A stretch of DNA of 64,000 nt from an uncultured Collinsella sp. (GCA_900541035.1 UQIN01000012.1:1-64000), one strand, 5' to 3'; positions 15,021-24,104 are shown, numbered from the stretch's first letter. The notes: generated by a model not told the origin, from the letters alone. A program made the numbers and translations.

Positions 15021-15881
15021 TTAGTTCTCCCCCTTATCCTGCTTGCCCAGATATGCCTCGATAACAGCGTCGTTGTTCTGGATCTCCTCGGCCGTGCCCT
15101 TGGCGATGACCTTACCAAAGTTGAGCACGCAGATGCCCTCGCAGATGTTCATAACGAGCGACATATCATGCTCGATAAGCATGATGGCGATACCAAAGGT
15201 GTCGCGAATCTTGACGATGTTCTCCATGAGCTCCGCGGTCTCGGACGGGTTCATGCCGGCGGCAGGCTCGTCGAGCAGCAGCAGTTTGGGGTTGGTGGCA
15301 AGCGCGCGAACGATCTCCAGACGACGCTGAGCGCCGTAAGGAAGCGAGCCGGCCTGTTCATTTGCCAGGTGCTCCATGTCAAAGATGGACAGCAGCTCCA
15401 TGGCGCGCTCGTGGGCGGCCTTCTCGTGCTTCCAATACGTAGGCAGGCGCAGCACGCCCTCAAAACCGGAGTAGCGCTCCTGGTTGTGCAGGCCGACCTT
15501 GACGTTGTCCTCCACCGTCATGGTGTTGAACAGACGGATGTTCTGGAACGTACGGGCAATACCCATGCGGTTGACCTGGTAGACCGACTTGCCCGAAGTG
15601 TCCTCACCGTCGAGCAGGATGGTGCCGTGCGTAGGCTGGTACACCTTGGTGAGCAGGTTGAAGACCGTGGTCTTGCCAGCGCCGTTGGGGCCGATGAGAC
15701 CGGCGATCTCGGTCTTGCCGATAGTCAGGCTAAAGTCGTCGACTGCCTTAAGGCCGCCGAATTCAATGCCCAGGTGAATGCACTCGAGCGCCGGGCGCTG
15801 ACCCAGGTCGCGGTCGGGAACGATGGCGCCAGAAGGATACGGAACCATCTTGCCCTTGTTGAACTCAAACTTACTGGGCAT
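15021..15881 (-). CDS. livG: Branched-chain amino acid ABC transporter, ATPase LivG
   Basis: LivG is the partner ATPase of LivF. The 286-residue product has Walker A GPNGAGKTT, the signature LPYGAQRRLEI (a LivG-type variant of LSGGQ), Walker B LLLLDEPAAGMNP and LIEHDM. The C-terminal YLGKQ tail is typical. About 25 residues precede the ABC domain, somewhat longer than usual. I choose the ATG at 15879-15881, which follows AAGGAGG and overlaps the end of livM by 11 bp. The longer open frame begins inside livM without a ribosome site. Confidence 0.95.
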   Translation of the reverse strand: MPSKFEFNKGKMVPYPSGAIVPDRDLGQRPALECIHLGIEFGGLKAVDDFSLTIGKTEIAGLIGPNGAGKTTVFNLLTKVYQPTHGTILLDGEDTSGKSVYQVNRMGIARTFQNIRLFNTMTVEDNVKVGLHNQERYSGFEGVLRLPTYWKHEKAAHERAMELLSIFDMEHLANEQAGSLPYGAQRRLEIVRALATNPKLLLLDEPAAGMNPSETAELMENIVKIRDTFGIAIMLIEHDMSLVMNICEGICVLNFGKVIAKGTAEEIQNNDAVIEAYLGKQDKGEN

Positions 15882-16950
15882 CGGCTGCCACCTCCTTCTT
15901 GGAAGCAAGGCGGTCCTTAATGCGTGCGAAGAACGCCTTGAGCTGCGGGTTGTTGGTAAAGATCATGACCAGGATCAGCACGATGGCGTAGATGAGCATG
16001 CGATAGTCCGAGAACTGACGGAGCAGCTCGGGAAGCACCGTGAGCAACGCCGCGGCGATGACGGAGCCGCGCATATTGCCCAGACCACCCAGGACCACGA
16101 ACACCAGGATGAGGATGGACGTGTTGAAGTCGAACTTGGTGGCGGAGAGCTGCGAGAAGTTACCGCCGAAGAGAGCTCCGGCAGCACCGGCGAGGGCAGC
16201 GGAAACCACGAAGGCGATCATGCGGTACTCGGTGACGGAGATGCCTACGGACTCGGCTGCAATCTTGTTATCGCGCACGGCAATAATGGCACGACCGGTA
16301 CGGCTGCGAACCAGGTTGAGCACAATCACGAGCGCGACCATAACCAGGATTGCGCCGGCAAGGAAGGTCGAATAGGTCGACACGCCCGATGCGCCCTGCG
16401 CGCCCTTGATGATGGCGGTGCCGTCCTCGAGCAGGTGCAGGTCGTCGATCGTGGAGTTACCCGTGATGTTAAAGATCACATGCAGGCCGCGGGAATCGAC
16501 GCCCACAATGAGGCAGGTGACGACCTCTTTGATGATCTCGCCAAAAGCCAGGGTCACAATGGCCAGATAGTCGCCGCTCAGGCGCAGGACCGGGATACCG
16601 ATCAAGAAGCCCAAGAGGGCAGCGGCGATAGCGCCGACCACAATGCTGATGATCAGACGCATCGGATCGGACGGAACGGTGCTCTCCAGCGCGACGGCAG
16701 TGACGATGCCCGTATAGGCACCGACGCTCATAAAGCCCGCGTGGCCCAGCGACAAGTCGCCCGCGATGCCGACGACGAGGTTAAGGGAGATTGCCATGAC
16801 GATATAGGCCGTGATGGGAACCAACTGACCGGCGATCATGCGCGGGATCATGTGGTTAGACTGCATAAAGAAGACGATGGCGAACGCCACAACGCACATG
16901 GCGTACGTGACAAAGTCGTGACGCGTCTGCTTGTCTTTAAGAAACTTCAT
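15871..16950 (-). CDS. livM: Branched-chain amino acid ABC transporter, permease LivM
   Basis: LivM is one of two membrane permeases of the branched-chain amino acid importer. The product has about nine hydrophobic segments with the family's AISLNLVVGIAGDLSLGHAGF motif region and GRAIIAVRDNKIAAESVGI, the loop that contacts the ATPase, then GGLGNMRGSV. The C-terminus is basic (KDRLASKKE). Two starts are possible: the ATG at 16948-16950 (359 residues) and a GTG at 16957-16959 (362 residues) that almost touches the livH stop. I use the ATG, but spacing does not settle it. Confidence 0.93.
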   Translation of the reverse strand: MKFLKDKQTRHDFVTYAMCVVAFAIVFFMQSNHMIPRMIAGQLVPITAYIVMAISLNLVVGIAGDLSLGHAGFMSVGAYTGIVTAVALESTVPSDPMRLIISIVVGAIAAALLGFLIGIPVLRLSGDYLAIVTLAFGEIIKEVVTCLIVGVDSRGLHVIFNITGNSTIDDLHLLEDGTAIIKGAQGASGVSTYSTFLAGAILVMVALVIVLNLVRSRTGRAIIAVRDNKIAAESVGISVTEYRMIAFVVSAALAGAAGALFGGNFSQLSATKFDFNTSILILVFVVLGGLGNMRGSVIAAALLTVLPELLRQFSDYRMLIYAIVLILVMIFTNNPQLKAFFARIKDRLASKKEVAADAQ

Positions 16951-16959
16951 AACGCTCAC

Positions 16960-17841
16960 CTACACCTTCTCGGGGATGTACTTGCCCAAGAGGCCGGCAG
17001 GCTTGACGAGCAGGACGATGATCAAAACACCAAAGACGATGGAGTTGGCAAGGCTCGTGGAAATGTAAGCCTGCGCCATTGCCTCGATGATGCCGATGAG
17101 AATGCCGCCGACAAAGGCACCGGGGATGGAGCCGATGCCGCCGAAAACGGCAGCGTCGAAGGCCTTGATGCCAGGCATGGCGCCCGTGGTGGGCTGCAGG
17201 ACCGGCGAGTAGGAGCACAGGAGCACGCCGGCGATGGCAGCGAGGGCGGAGCCGATGGCGAACGTCATCGAGATGGTGCGGTTGACGTTGATGCCCATGA
17301 GCTGAGCGGCGGCCTTGTCCTCGGACACGGCGCGCATGGCCTTGCCCATCTTGGTCTTACCTGTAAAGAACATCAGGCCGGCCATGATAACCAGGCAGGC
17401 GACGATGGTGACGAGCGAGACGGCGCTTACGTTAAACTTGGCCAAGAACTCCGGCACCGGGAAGGTGACGAGCGAAGTGAAGTTCTTGGGCGTGGCGCCC
17501 CACAGAAGCTGCGCGGCGTTCTGCAGGAAGTAAGACACGCCGATGGCCGTGATCAGAACGGCCAGCGGGCCTGCTTGGCGCAGCGGCTTATAGGCCAGAC
17601 CCTCAATGAGAACACCGAGAACCGTGCAGACCACACAAGAGAGAACTACAGATGCCCAGCCCGGGAGGCCGAGATACGACGTGGCGCAGAACGAGACATA
17701 GGCACCGACCATGATGACATCGCCGTGAGCGAAGTTGAGCATCTTGGCGATACCGTAGACCATGGTGTAGCCCAACGCGATGATGGCGTAGACGCTGCCC
17801 ATGGACAGGCCGTTGACCAGGTATTGGATAAAGACCGTCAT
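16960..17841 (-). CDS. livH: Branched-chain amino acid ABC transporter, permease LivH
   Basis: LivH is the second permease. The 293-residue membrane protein opens with QYLVNGLSMGSVYAIIALGY and contains MVYGIAKMLNFAHGDVIMVGA, both typical of LivH, then the cytoplasmic MRAVSEDKAAAQLMGINV loop that docks the ATPase. The start is the ATG at 17839-17841, nine bases after AAGGGGG. Upstream in-frame codons lack a ribosome site. It lies 139 bp downstream of livJ and just before livM. Confidence 0.94.
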   Translation of the reverse strand: MTVFIQYLVNGLSMGSVYAIIALGYTMVYGIAKMLNFAHGDVIMVGAYVSFCATSYLGLPGWASVVLSCVVCTVLGVLIEGLAYKPLRQAGPLAVLITAIGVSYFLQNAAQLLWGATPKNFTSLVTFPVPEFLAKFNVSAVSLVTIVACLVIMAGLMFFTGKTKMGKAMRAVSEDKAAAQLMGINVNRTISMTFAIGSALAAIAGVLLCSYSPVLQPTTGAMPGIKAFDAAVFGGIGSIPGAFVGGILIGIIEAMAQAYISTSLANSIVFGVLIIVLLVKPAGLLGKYIPEKV

Positions 17842-17980
17842 GTTCCACATCCCCCTTTCGAATAGGTTTCCAGTTAATGTATGAAACAGGGACGTTACAC
17901 TGTCCCTAGATACCAAGCAAGCAGGGAAGGCCAAAACCTCCCCTGCTTGGGATCAAAACCGCTCTATGTAAGGCGGCCAA

Positions 17981-19168
17981 TTAGGCCTGTACGTACTTGC
18001 CGTCGGTGATGACGTACGCCGTGGGCTCCTTCTGGACCTGGCCCTTATCGTTCCAGGTGAGCTTGCCGGTCAGACCGTCAACGGTAATCTTGAGCATAGC
18101 CTTGGACAGCTTCTCGGCGACCTCGGTCGGATCGGCGTCGACACCAAGACCGGCCTCCTTGACGGCCTCGGCCACCGCGTGCACGCCGTCGTAGGCGTCG
18201 GCGGCAAACTGGTCGGGGGTATCGCCGTACTTATCCTTGTAAGCGTTAACGAAGTCGGCGTTCTTCTCGTCGTCGGCGGAGAACGGGGTCATGAGCAGCA
18301 GACCCTCAGCAAGAGAGGTATCGAAGCCCTCAACGCCCAGGATGCCGTCCATGCCGTCGCAGCCCATCATCTTGACGTCGTAGCCCATGTCCTTGGCGTT
18401 CTTGAGCAGGACGGACGCCGGCGTGTAGTAGATCGGCGCAAAGATCATGGTGGCGCCGGCCTGCTTGGCCTTGGTCAGCTGGTTGGTAAAGCTCGTGGCG
18501 GAGTCGTCCTTAAAGGTCTCCTCGTCAACAATCTCGAGCTTGGACTCAGCGGCCTGGGCCTTAAAGGAATCTGCGATGCCCGAAGAATAGGCGTCGCCGG
18601 AGTTATAGAACAGCACGAACTTCTCGTCCGCATACTTCTGCGCCAGGAACTTGGCAGCGTTGACACCCTGGTTGGGGTCGGTGAAGCAAACCTGGAAGAC
18701 GCAATCCTTGCCGTCGGTGACGTCCTCGGAGGACGCGGACGGGGTGATCATGAACGTCTTGGGGTCGTTACCGCACTCGGCGGCAACGGCAACCGACGCA
18801 CCCGTGGTGGTCGGGCCGACGAGGGCCTGCATGCCCCAGTCGAGCAGGGTGTTGAAGGCGTTGACGGCCTTCTCGCCGTCGGCCTGGTCATCCTCGGCCT
18901 TGCTGGCAAGCGGCAGCTCCTTGGTCGAGAAATCCTTGCAGCCAAGCTCGACACCCTGGGTAACGGACTTGCCGTAGGACGCGTTGGCGCCGGTCAGCGG
19001 GCCGATGGTACCGATCTTAAACGAAGCGTCGCTCGAAGCGGAACCGCTGTCGCCGCCGTTGGAGGAGCAGCCAGCTAGAATGGACATCGCCCCCAGACCT
19101 GCTGCGCTCGCGATAACGCTCCTGCGATTCATAACAGGGTTCAATGACTTACCGGTGAGGCTCGACAT
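17981..19168 (-). CDS. livJ: Branched-chain amino acid ABC transporter, substrate-binding lipoprotein
   Basis: This 395-residue periplasmic-binding-protein-like lipoprotein captures branched-chain amino acids at the outer face of the membrane. The N-terminus is basic (MNRR), then hydrophobic, and ends in the lipobox LAGC, so the mature protein should be lipid-anchored. The Leu/Ile/Val-binding fold is seen in KIGTIGPLTGANASYG, LVGPTTTGASVAVA, FAPIYYTPASVLLKNAK and FAADAYDGVHAVAEA. An in-frame ATG inside (VMNRRS) could be an alternative start, but the first ATG (19166-19168) has GAGGAGA five bases upstream. It is the first gene of the liv operon. A collapsed paralogue lies upstream at 19440-19635. 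Confidence 0.95.
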   Translation of the reverse strand: MSSLTGKSLNPVMNRRSVIASAAGLGAMSILAGCSSNGGDSGSASSDASFKIGTIGPLTGANASYGKSVTQGVELGCKDFSTKELPLASKAEDDQADGEKAVNAFNTLLDWGMQALVGPTTTGASVAVAAECGNDPKTFMITPSASSEDVTDGKDCVFQVCFTDPNQGVNAAKFLAQKYADEKFVLFYNSGDAYSSGIADSFKAQAAESKLEIVDEETFKDDSATSFTNQLTKAKQAGATMIFAPIYYTPASVLLKNAKDMGYDVKMMGCDGMDGILGVEGFDTSLAEGLLLMTPFSADDEKNADFVNAYKDKYGDTPDQFAADAYDGVHAVAEAVKEAGLGVDADPTEVAEKLSKAMLKITVDGLTGKLTWNDKGQVQKEPTAYVITDGKYVQA

Positions 19169-19265
19169 GCGGCTCTCCTCTCAAATCTCGTCGGGTTTCG
19201 GCTACCCGACAGGCCATCCTTCGCCGTGTTCGGCGTTCGCAAAATACTAGACGCTTTAGTTAAGG

Positions 19266-19355
19266 AAAGTGGCGATTATTTCAACTTTTCTTTGGATTTG
19301 TTCATTTATCCATAATTCTGCGTATTTCTATTACTTTATGCAGTAATGCCACTTT
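19266..19355. promoter_or_regulatory. AT-rich region with dyads upstream of livJ
   Basis: The stretch upstream of livJ is unusually AT-rich for this genome. It contains a palindrome ATTACT-TTATGC-AGTAAT (19330-19347) and an inverted pair AAAGTGGC (19266-19273)/GCCACTTT (19348-19355). Both are plausible regulator sites in the liv promoter. No regulator gene is adjacent and no -35/-10 pair could be fixed with confidence. Confidence 0.45.
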
Positions 19356-19439
19356 ATTGTGTGAAAGTAATGTTTCCGTTCTGTTACAGGCGTCCCTGCC
19401 CTGAATAAAACGGCCTCACCGGTCGCGCTTTATGCGCAC

Positions 19440-19635
19440 TTAGGCGGCGATGTACTTGCCGTCCTGGATCACATAGGCTGTCCATGCCGTCGACACCCAT
19501 TAGTGTCATGTCGTAGCTCATGTCCTTGGCGTTCTTGAGCAAAACGGACGCTGGGGTGTAATAGATCGGGGCAAAAATAAGCGTGGCTCCAACAAGGAAA
19601 CTCCTGCGGTTAAGTACGTTGTTGATGCTAAACAT
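19440..19635 (-). pseudogene. Collapsed relic of a second LivJ-type binding protein
   Basis: Three separate pieces of a livJ paralogue are joined in 196 bp. A start with ribosome site and the beginning of a signal sequence (MFSINNVLNRRSFLVG) runs straight into the internal segment ATLIFAPIYYTPASVLLKNA, then VDGMDS. After a frame change comes the family's C-terminal end AYVIQDGKYIAA with its own TAA at 19440-19442. The intact livJ next door has the same blocks at about residues 235-275 and at its end. Two internal deletions are therefore the simplest explanation. An 83-residue frame can still be read past the relic, to 19384, but it cannot form a binding protein. Confidence 0.85.
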
Positions 19636-19886
19636 GGTGTCCCCCTTTTTCGCTGGCCGCAGCGCGGCCGTCTTGCGGTACGGGGCAAACCTTATGGCGC
19701 AAACGTTGACAGTTTGTTACGGAGTTCCGTTTGTAGCGAGCATGTTTCCAATGTTTCCGCAGCGTTTCGGGGGTGCCGTTTTGTGCGACTCCTGTTGCCT
19801 GGCGAGCACGCGCCCTCGGTTCACGCTAGAATGCACTCAACCTTTAAGCGGTTAATCCATCCATAAGATGCACGAAGGAGCTATCT

Positions 19887-21230
19887 ATGAGCGAACCCCT
19901 GCGCACCGTGAACGTCGGTCTGATCGGTCTGGGAACCGTCGGCGGCGGCGTGGCCCGTCTGATCAACAGCCACCACGATGAGTACCTGGCAGCCTACGGC
20001 ATCGACCTTAAGCTGACCCGCGCCTGCGCGCTTGCTTGGGAGCAGGCCGAGGCGGCAGGCATTGAGCGCGAGGCCTTTACGAGTGACTGGCACGATGTCG
20101 TCAGCGACCCCGCCGTCGACATCGTCGTCGAGCTGATCGGCGGTGAGCATCCCGCAACCGAGATCTTCACCACTGCCTTCGAGAACGGCAAGCATGTCGT
20201 CTCTGCCAACAAGGCCCTGCTGGGCCGTCATGTCGAGACGCTCGCCGAGAAGGCGCGCGCGTGCGGCGTGCAGATTAAGTGCGAGGCCAGCTGCGGCGGC
20301 GGCATCCCCATCGTGAGCACGCTCGAGCACGACCTGGTGGGCAACAAGATCCTGACCATCGCCGGCATTCTCAACGGTACCACCAACTATATCCTGTCGC
20401 GCATGGACGCCGAGGGCGCCGATTACGCCGACGTGCTTGCCGACGCACAGGCCAAGGGCTATGCCGAGGCCGACCCGTCCGCCGACGTCGACGGCTTCGA
20501 TGCCGCCAGCAAGACGGCCATCCTCGCCTCCATCGGCTTTGGCACCCGCGTTACCACCGACGATGTGTACCAGCAGGGTATCCGTACCATCGGTGCCGAG
20601 GACATCGCCCAAGCCCGCGAGCTCGGCTACACCATTAAGCTGCTCGGTATCGCCCGCAACACCGACACCGGTGTCGACGTCCGTGTGCATCCCACGCTGA
20701 TTCCCGCCGACCATATGCTTGCCAAGGTCAACGGCGCCATGAACGCTGTCTACGTGGTAGGCGACGCCGTAGGCGAGACCATGTTCTACGGTGCCGGCGC
20801 AGGCTCCTTCCCCACCGCGAGCGCCGTCGTGGGCGATATCCTGTCGCTCTCCGAGCAGATCAGCCGCGGCGTGGCTCCGCTGCCCGAGATTGAGCCCTAT
20901 GGCCACAACCTCGCCTTTAAGCCCATGGACGAGCTCCAGACCAAGTACTATGTGCGCCTGAAGGTCGCCGACCGCGTGGGTGCCCTGTCCGAGACGGTCA
21001 ACATCTTTGCCAAGCACAACATCTCGATCTCGCTCATCAACCAGGTCGAAGACGGCAAGTCGGGCGTCAGCGATGCCTGTTCGGTCATCTTCCTGACGCA
21101 CCGCGCGCTCGAGAAGGACGTCCAGGCTGCCGCTGCCGAGCTTGCCAGCGTCGACTGCGTGGCCGAGGTCGCCAACGTCCTGCGCATCGAGGACGTTGAG
21201 GCTTGGACCGAAGGCGTCATGGCGAACTAG
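19887..21230 (+). CDS. hom: Homoserine dehydrogenase
   Basis: The enzyme reduces aspartate semialdehyde to homoserine, the branch point to threonine and methionine. The 447-residue product has the NAD(P)-binding GLGTVGGGV near residue 11, the catalytic domain with SANKALL, CEASCGGGIPI and GILNGTTNYILSRM, and a C-terminal ACT domain (VADRVGALSETVNIFAKHNI) that normally gives feedback control by threonine. The start ATG at 19887 follows GAAGGAG. It is a single-gene transcript closed by a strong terminator. Confidence 0.96.
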   Translation: MSEPLRTVNVGLIGLGTVGGGVARLINSHHDEYLAAYGIDLKLTRACALAWEQAEAAGIEREAFTSDWHDVVSDPAVDIVVELIGGEHPATEIFTTAFENGKHVVSANKALLGRHVETLAEKARACGVQIKCEASCGGGIPIVSTLEHDLVGNKILTIAGILNGTTNYILSRMDAEGADYADVLADAQAKGYAEADPSADVDGFDAASKTAILASIGFGTRVTTDDVYQQGIRTIGAEDIAQARELGYTIKLLGIARNTDTGVDVRVHPTLIPADHMLAKVNGAMNAVYVVGDAVGETMFYGAGAGSFPTASAVVGDILSLSEQISRGVAPLPEIEPYGHNLAFKPMDELQTKYYVRLKVADRVGALSETVNIFAKHNISISLINQVEDGKSGVSDACSVIFLTHRALEKDVQAAAAELASVDCVAEVANVLRIEDVEAWTEGVMAN

Positions 21231-21264
21231 TTCGGTTTACACCCCACAACGCATTTGCTCGAAG

Positions 21265-21297
21265 GGCTCCCATCCGATGTGGGATGGGAGCCTTTTT
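21265..21297 (+). terminator. Terminator of hom
   Basis: GGCTCCCATCC (21265-21275) pairs perfectly with GGATGGGAGCC (21282-21292) and is followed by TTTTT, 35 bp past the hom stop. Confidence 0.92.
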
Positions 21298-21446
21298 GTC
21301 TCCTGCCCTAAGCACAACGACAGGGCACATTTGCGCGAGCCGCTCATCGGTAACGCGGGCTACCGTTCACCGATATGCAAACACGGCCGATTCCGGTTAC
21401 GGCTACGCTGTGCTGCGAATGTCCGCCCGCGATGAGAGGAAATACC

Positions 21447-22196
21447 ATGTTGCTCGAGGGCAAGAAAGCAATCATCACCGGAGGCACGCGCGGTATCGGC
21501 TATGCCATCGCCTGCCGTTTTATCGAGGAGGGCGCCTCCGTCACTGTCTTTGGCTCGCGTCAAGAGACCGCCGATGCGGCCGTTGAGAAGCTGACAGCCG
21601 CCTATCCCGACGCCAAGGTCTGGGGCCGCTCCTGCGACCTCACCTCACTCGAAGCCGTGACCGAGGCCTTTACCCAGGCTGCATCCGACATGGGCGGCTT
21701 GGACACGGTCGTCAACAATGCCGGTATCTCCCAGCGTTCACCCCTCTTGGACTACACGGCCGAGGAGTTCGCAAAGGTCATGGACCTTAACATCGTCGCC
21801 GTCTTTAATGGCCACCAGGCTGCCGCCAAGATCATGACCGAGGCCGGCCACGGCGGCACCATCACTACCACAAGCTCGATGGTCGCCAAGTACGGCCAGC
21901 CCTCCGGCGTCGGTTACCCCACGTCCAAGTTTGCCGTCAACGGTATGGTTCAGTCGCTCTCGCGCGAGCTCGCCCCCGTGGGCATTCGCGTCAATGCCGT
22001 TGCACCCGGCGTAACCAAAACCGATATGGTCGCTAACCTGCCCGAAGAGGTTATTAAGCCCATCATCGCCACCATTCCGCTGGGTCGCATGGGCGAGCCC
22101 GAGGATGTCGCCAACGCCTTTGTTTTCCTGGCGAGCGACATGTCCTCCTACGTCACGGGCGCCGTGCTCCCCGTCGACGGAGCCGCCCGCTCTTAA
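21447..22196 (+). CDS. Short-chain dehydrogenase/reductase (FabG-like)
   Basis: This is a 249-residue classical SDR oxidoreductase. It has the nucleotide-binding GGTRGIG near residue 12, NNAG near 89, the catalytic Ser in SSMVAKYG, YPTSK for the Tyr and Lys, and PGVTKTDM. The C-terminal GAVLPVDGG-like ending (GAVLPVDGAARS) is usual for FabG-type enzymes. The substrate is not determined. Gut Coriobacteriia carry many SDRs, including hydroxysteroid dehydrogenases, and no sequence feature here decides between those and a 3-oxoacyl reductase. The ATG at 21447 follows GAGAGGA. The longer open frame starts without a ribosome site. Confidence 0.88.
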   Translation: MLLEGKKAIITGGTRGIGYAIACRFIEEGASVTVFGSRQETADAAVEKLTAAYPDAKVWGRSCDLTSLEAVTEAFTQAASDMGGLDTVVNNAGISQRSPLLDYTAEEFAKVMDLNIVAVFNGHQAAAKIMTEAGHGGTITTTSSMVAKYGQPSGVGYPTSKFAVNGMVQSLSRELAPVGIRVNAVAPGVTKTDMVANLPEEVIKPIIATIPLGRMGEPEDVANAFVFLASDMSSYVTGAVLPVDGAARS

Positions 22197-22240
22197 GGGA
22201 CCACAAGCCTCAGCTCCCAGCCTCAACATAGTCCAACAAA

Positions 22241-22281
22241 GAAGGCGCGCCGTCTGCATCAACTGCAGGCAGCGCGCCTTC
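22241..22281 (+). terminator. Terminator of the SDR gene
   Basis: GAAGGCGCGC and GCGCGCCTTC form a 10-bp perfect stem with a further TCTGCA/TGCAGG region inside, followed by TTCTGTTT. It lies 45 bp past the SDR stop. Confidence 0.8.
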
Positions 22282-22293
22282 TTCTGTTTGAAA

Positions 22294-22527
22294 GGGAAGC
22301 TGTGTCCCGCAGTCCCGACTCAGACCGGGACGCAGCTTCCCTCAGGGCCATGTTTCGGAAAGAGCGCCCCGTCTTGAACGCCGATTCTGGGATACCGTTT
22401 CCGCAACGGGTCTCTCGCGGAAAGCGCGTCCCACTCTGGACGCCCATTCCGGGACACCGTTTCCCAACGGCCCCTGTTTCGGAAACCACATCCCGTTTCG
22501 AGCCTTCAAAGCGGGACGCGGCTTCCC
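22294..22527. repeat. Array of four hairpins with an exact 62-bp period
   Basis: Units at 22294-22341, 22356-22403, 22418-22465 and 22480-22527 are each 48 bp long and start exactly 62 bp apart, with 14-bp spacers. Each unit has arms of the type GGAAAnCnnnGTCCC and GGGACnCnGnTTCC around an 18-base interior. Arm sequences differ between units, while the dyad is kept best in units 1 and 4. The array fills the gap between the convergent SDR and antiporter genes and starts 15 bp after the antiporter stop. It has no coding potential that I can support. Confidence 0.9.
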
Positions 22528-22541
22528 CGAGAGAGTATCGA

Positions 22542-24104
22542 CTACTTGCCGTCGTCGTCCTCGGCTTCTTCTCTTGCATAGAGCTCCAGCATGCGGCGGC
22601 GGTATTCGCGCACGGCGAGCTTGGCGCGCTCCAGGCGGCGACGCTCGCGCGGGGTCAGCTCGGACGGGTCGACCTCATCACCATAGGTCTTATCGGCAAG
22701 AAGATGCGCCGCGTCCACGATGCGGGCATCGATGTGGCCGCTCGCCGCCTCGGCGGAAAGACGCTCGGCAATCGTATCGAGCGTAGGCAAGCCCTCGAAT
22801 ACGCGACCATGGCCATGCGAAGTCAGCAGCTCGTGCTCACGTGCGAGCAGGCTCGCCAAATCGTGATGGGCGCGCAGGATGTCGAGCGCATCGGATGGAT
22901 GCTCGGCAACTTCTGCCACGGCGGCGACCGGCGCGGCGTCGACCACGCGGTAGAAGAGCTGCGCGAGCAACGGCATCAAGAACACCGTGATGGCACCGGC
23001 AGCAACCATGACCGACGCAATATCTTGCGACAGCGCGCCCGCGTTGACGGCAACGCTTGTCACGGCAACGATGATCGGCAGGGCCGTGGTGCAGTACAGG
23101 GCCACGGTAATGCGACCATACGCCGACACATCGCGCGTCGCAGGACAAATGCTCATAGAAATAAGAATGGGCACGGCACGAATAATCAACAACGCCACGA
23201 TAAAGCCCACGAGCAGACCCGGGCGCGACGCCACGGCCGTCAGATCGATCTTTGCGCCCGATACGGTAAAGAATACCGGAATCAAAAAGCCGTAGGCCAG
23301 GCCATCGAGCTTGGTCTCGAGCGTATGGTTGCCCTCGGGGATGATATAGCGCAAGACAAAGCCGGCGGCAAAAGAACCCAACACGATGTCGAGATCAAAG
23401 ACGGCCGAGAACGCCACGAGTGTGACCAGGATGAGCACCGTCAGGCGCACGAAGGTCTGCGACGTGGTATCGGCGCGTTCCTCGACAAACGCAAAGAAGC
23501 GGCTGCCGACACGCTTGGAGCGGCTTGGGACCACAGCCAGCAACACGCAAACCACCGCAAACAAGCCAAGGATTACGAGCGTTTGGATGCCAGTGCGGGC
23601 AGACAGCAGCACCGACATGGCGAGCACAGGGCCGAGCTCACCCCAGGTGCCATACGCGAGAATCGAGTCGCCCACACGCGTGCCAGTGAGCGAGCGCTCA
23701 CGCATGATGGGCACGAGCGTGCCGAGCGCCGTCGAAGTGAGGGCAAGCGTCACGGCGATACCGTCGAAATGACTGACTGAGAACCACGGGGTAAAGCGCA
23801 CGGCAAGCCAGGCGATACCAAACGTGACGACCCACGTCGCCAAGCCGTAGCGCCCCTCGACGCCCGTGATGCTCTTGGGGTCGATCTCAAAGCCGGCAAG
23901 CAGGAACAAGAAGGCCAGGCCCAGCTCGGACACAAGCGAGACCTCAGCATCTACATGGATGACGCCGAGCATATGGGGTCCCAGCACCGCGCCGAGCACG
24001 AGCAAAAAGACCGTCTCGGGAACGGGTTTTCCGGGAATCGCCGAGGCGATAAAAGGACTCGCAAAGGCCACGAGTGCGATGATGGCGAGCGAAACGAATG
24101 CCAT
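22542..24104 (-). CDS. Cation:proton antiporter, CPA2 family
   Basis: This is a 520-residue membrane protein with about twelve transmembrane segments in the first 370 residues, followed by a charged cytoplasmic tail of about 150 residues. The family is shown by GLAFLFLLAGFEIDPKSI near residue 70, TALGTLVPIM and the LDIVLGSFAAGFVLRY segment near residue 270, as in Kef/NapA-type exchangers. It should exchange sodium or potassium for protons to control cytoplasmic pH and ion content. No TrkA-N domain is present in the tail, so it is not a full KefB/C. The ATG at 24102-24104 follows AGAAAGG. The hairpin array lies just past its stop. Confidence 0.88.
   Translation of the reverse strand: MAFVSLAIIALVAFASPFIASAIPGKPVPETVFLLVLGAVLGPHMLGVIHVDAEVSLVSELGLAFLFLLAGFEIDPKSITGVEGRYGLATWVVTFGIAWLAVRFTPWFSVSHFDGIAVTLALTSTALGTLVPIMRERSLTGTRVGDSILAYGTWGELGPVLAMSVLLSARTGIQTLVILGLFAVVCVLLAVVPSRSKRVGSRFFAFVEERADTTSQTFVRLTVLILVTLVAFSAVFDLDIVLGSFAAGFVLRYIIPEGNHTLETKLDGLAYGFLIPVFFTVSGAKIDLTAVASRPGLLVGFIVALLIIRAVPILISMSICPATRDVSAYGRITVALYCTTALPIIVAVTSVAVNAGALSQDIASVMVAAGAITVFLMPLLAQLFYRVVDAAPVAAVAEVAEHPSDALDILRAHHDLASLLAREHELLTSHGHGRVFEGLPTLDTIAERLSAEAASGHIDARIVDAAHLLADKTYGDEVDPSELTPRERRRLERAKLAVREYRRRMLELYAREEAEDDDGK

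Noticed and set aside
14295..15920. 541-codon plus-strand frame opposite livF and livG
   Set aside because: Antisense shadow of two ABC ATPase genes whose motifs are intact.
15823..17865. 680-codon plus-strand frame opposite livM and livH
   Set aside because: Antisense shadow of membrane protein genes; the translation is a run of Asp, Gly, His and Glu typical of a reversed hydrophobic frame.
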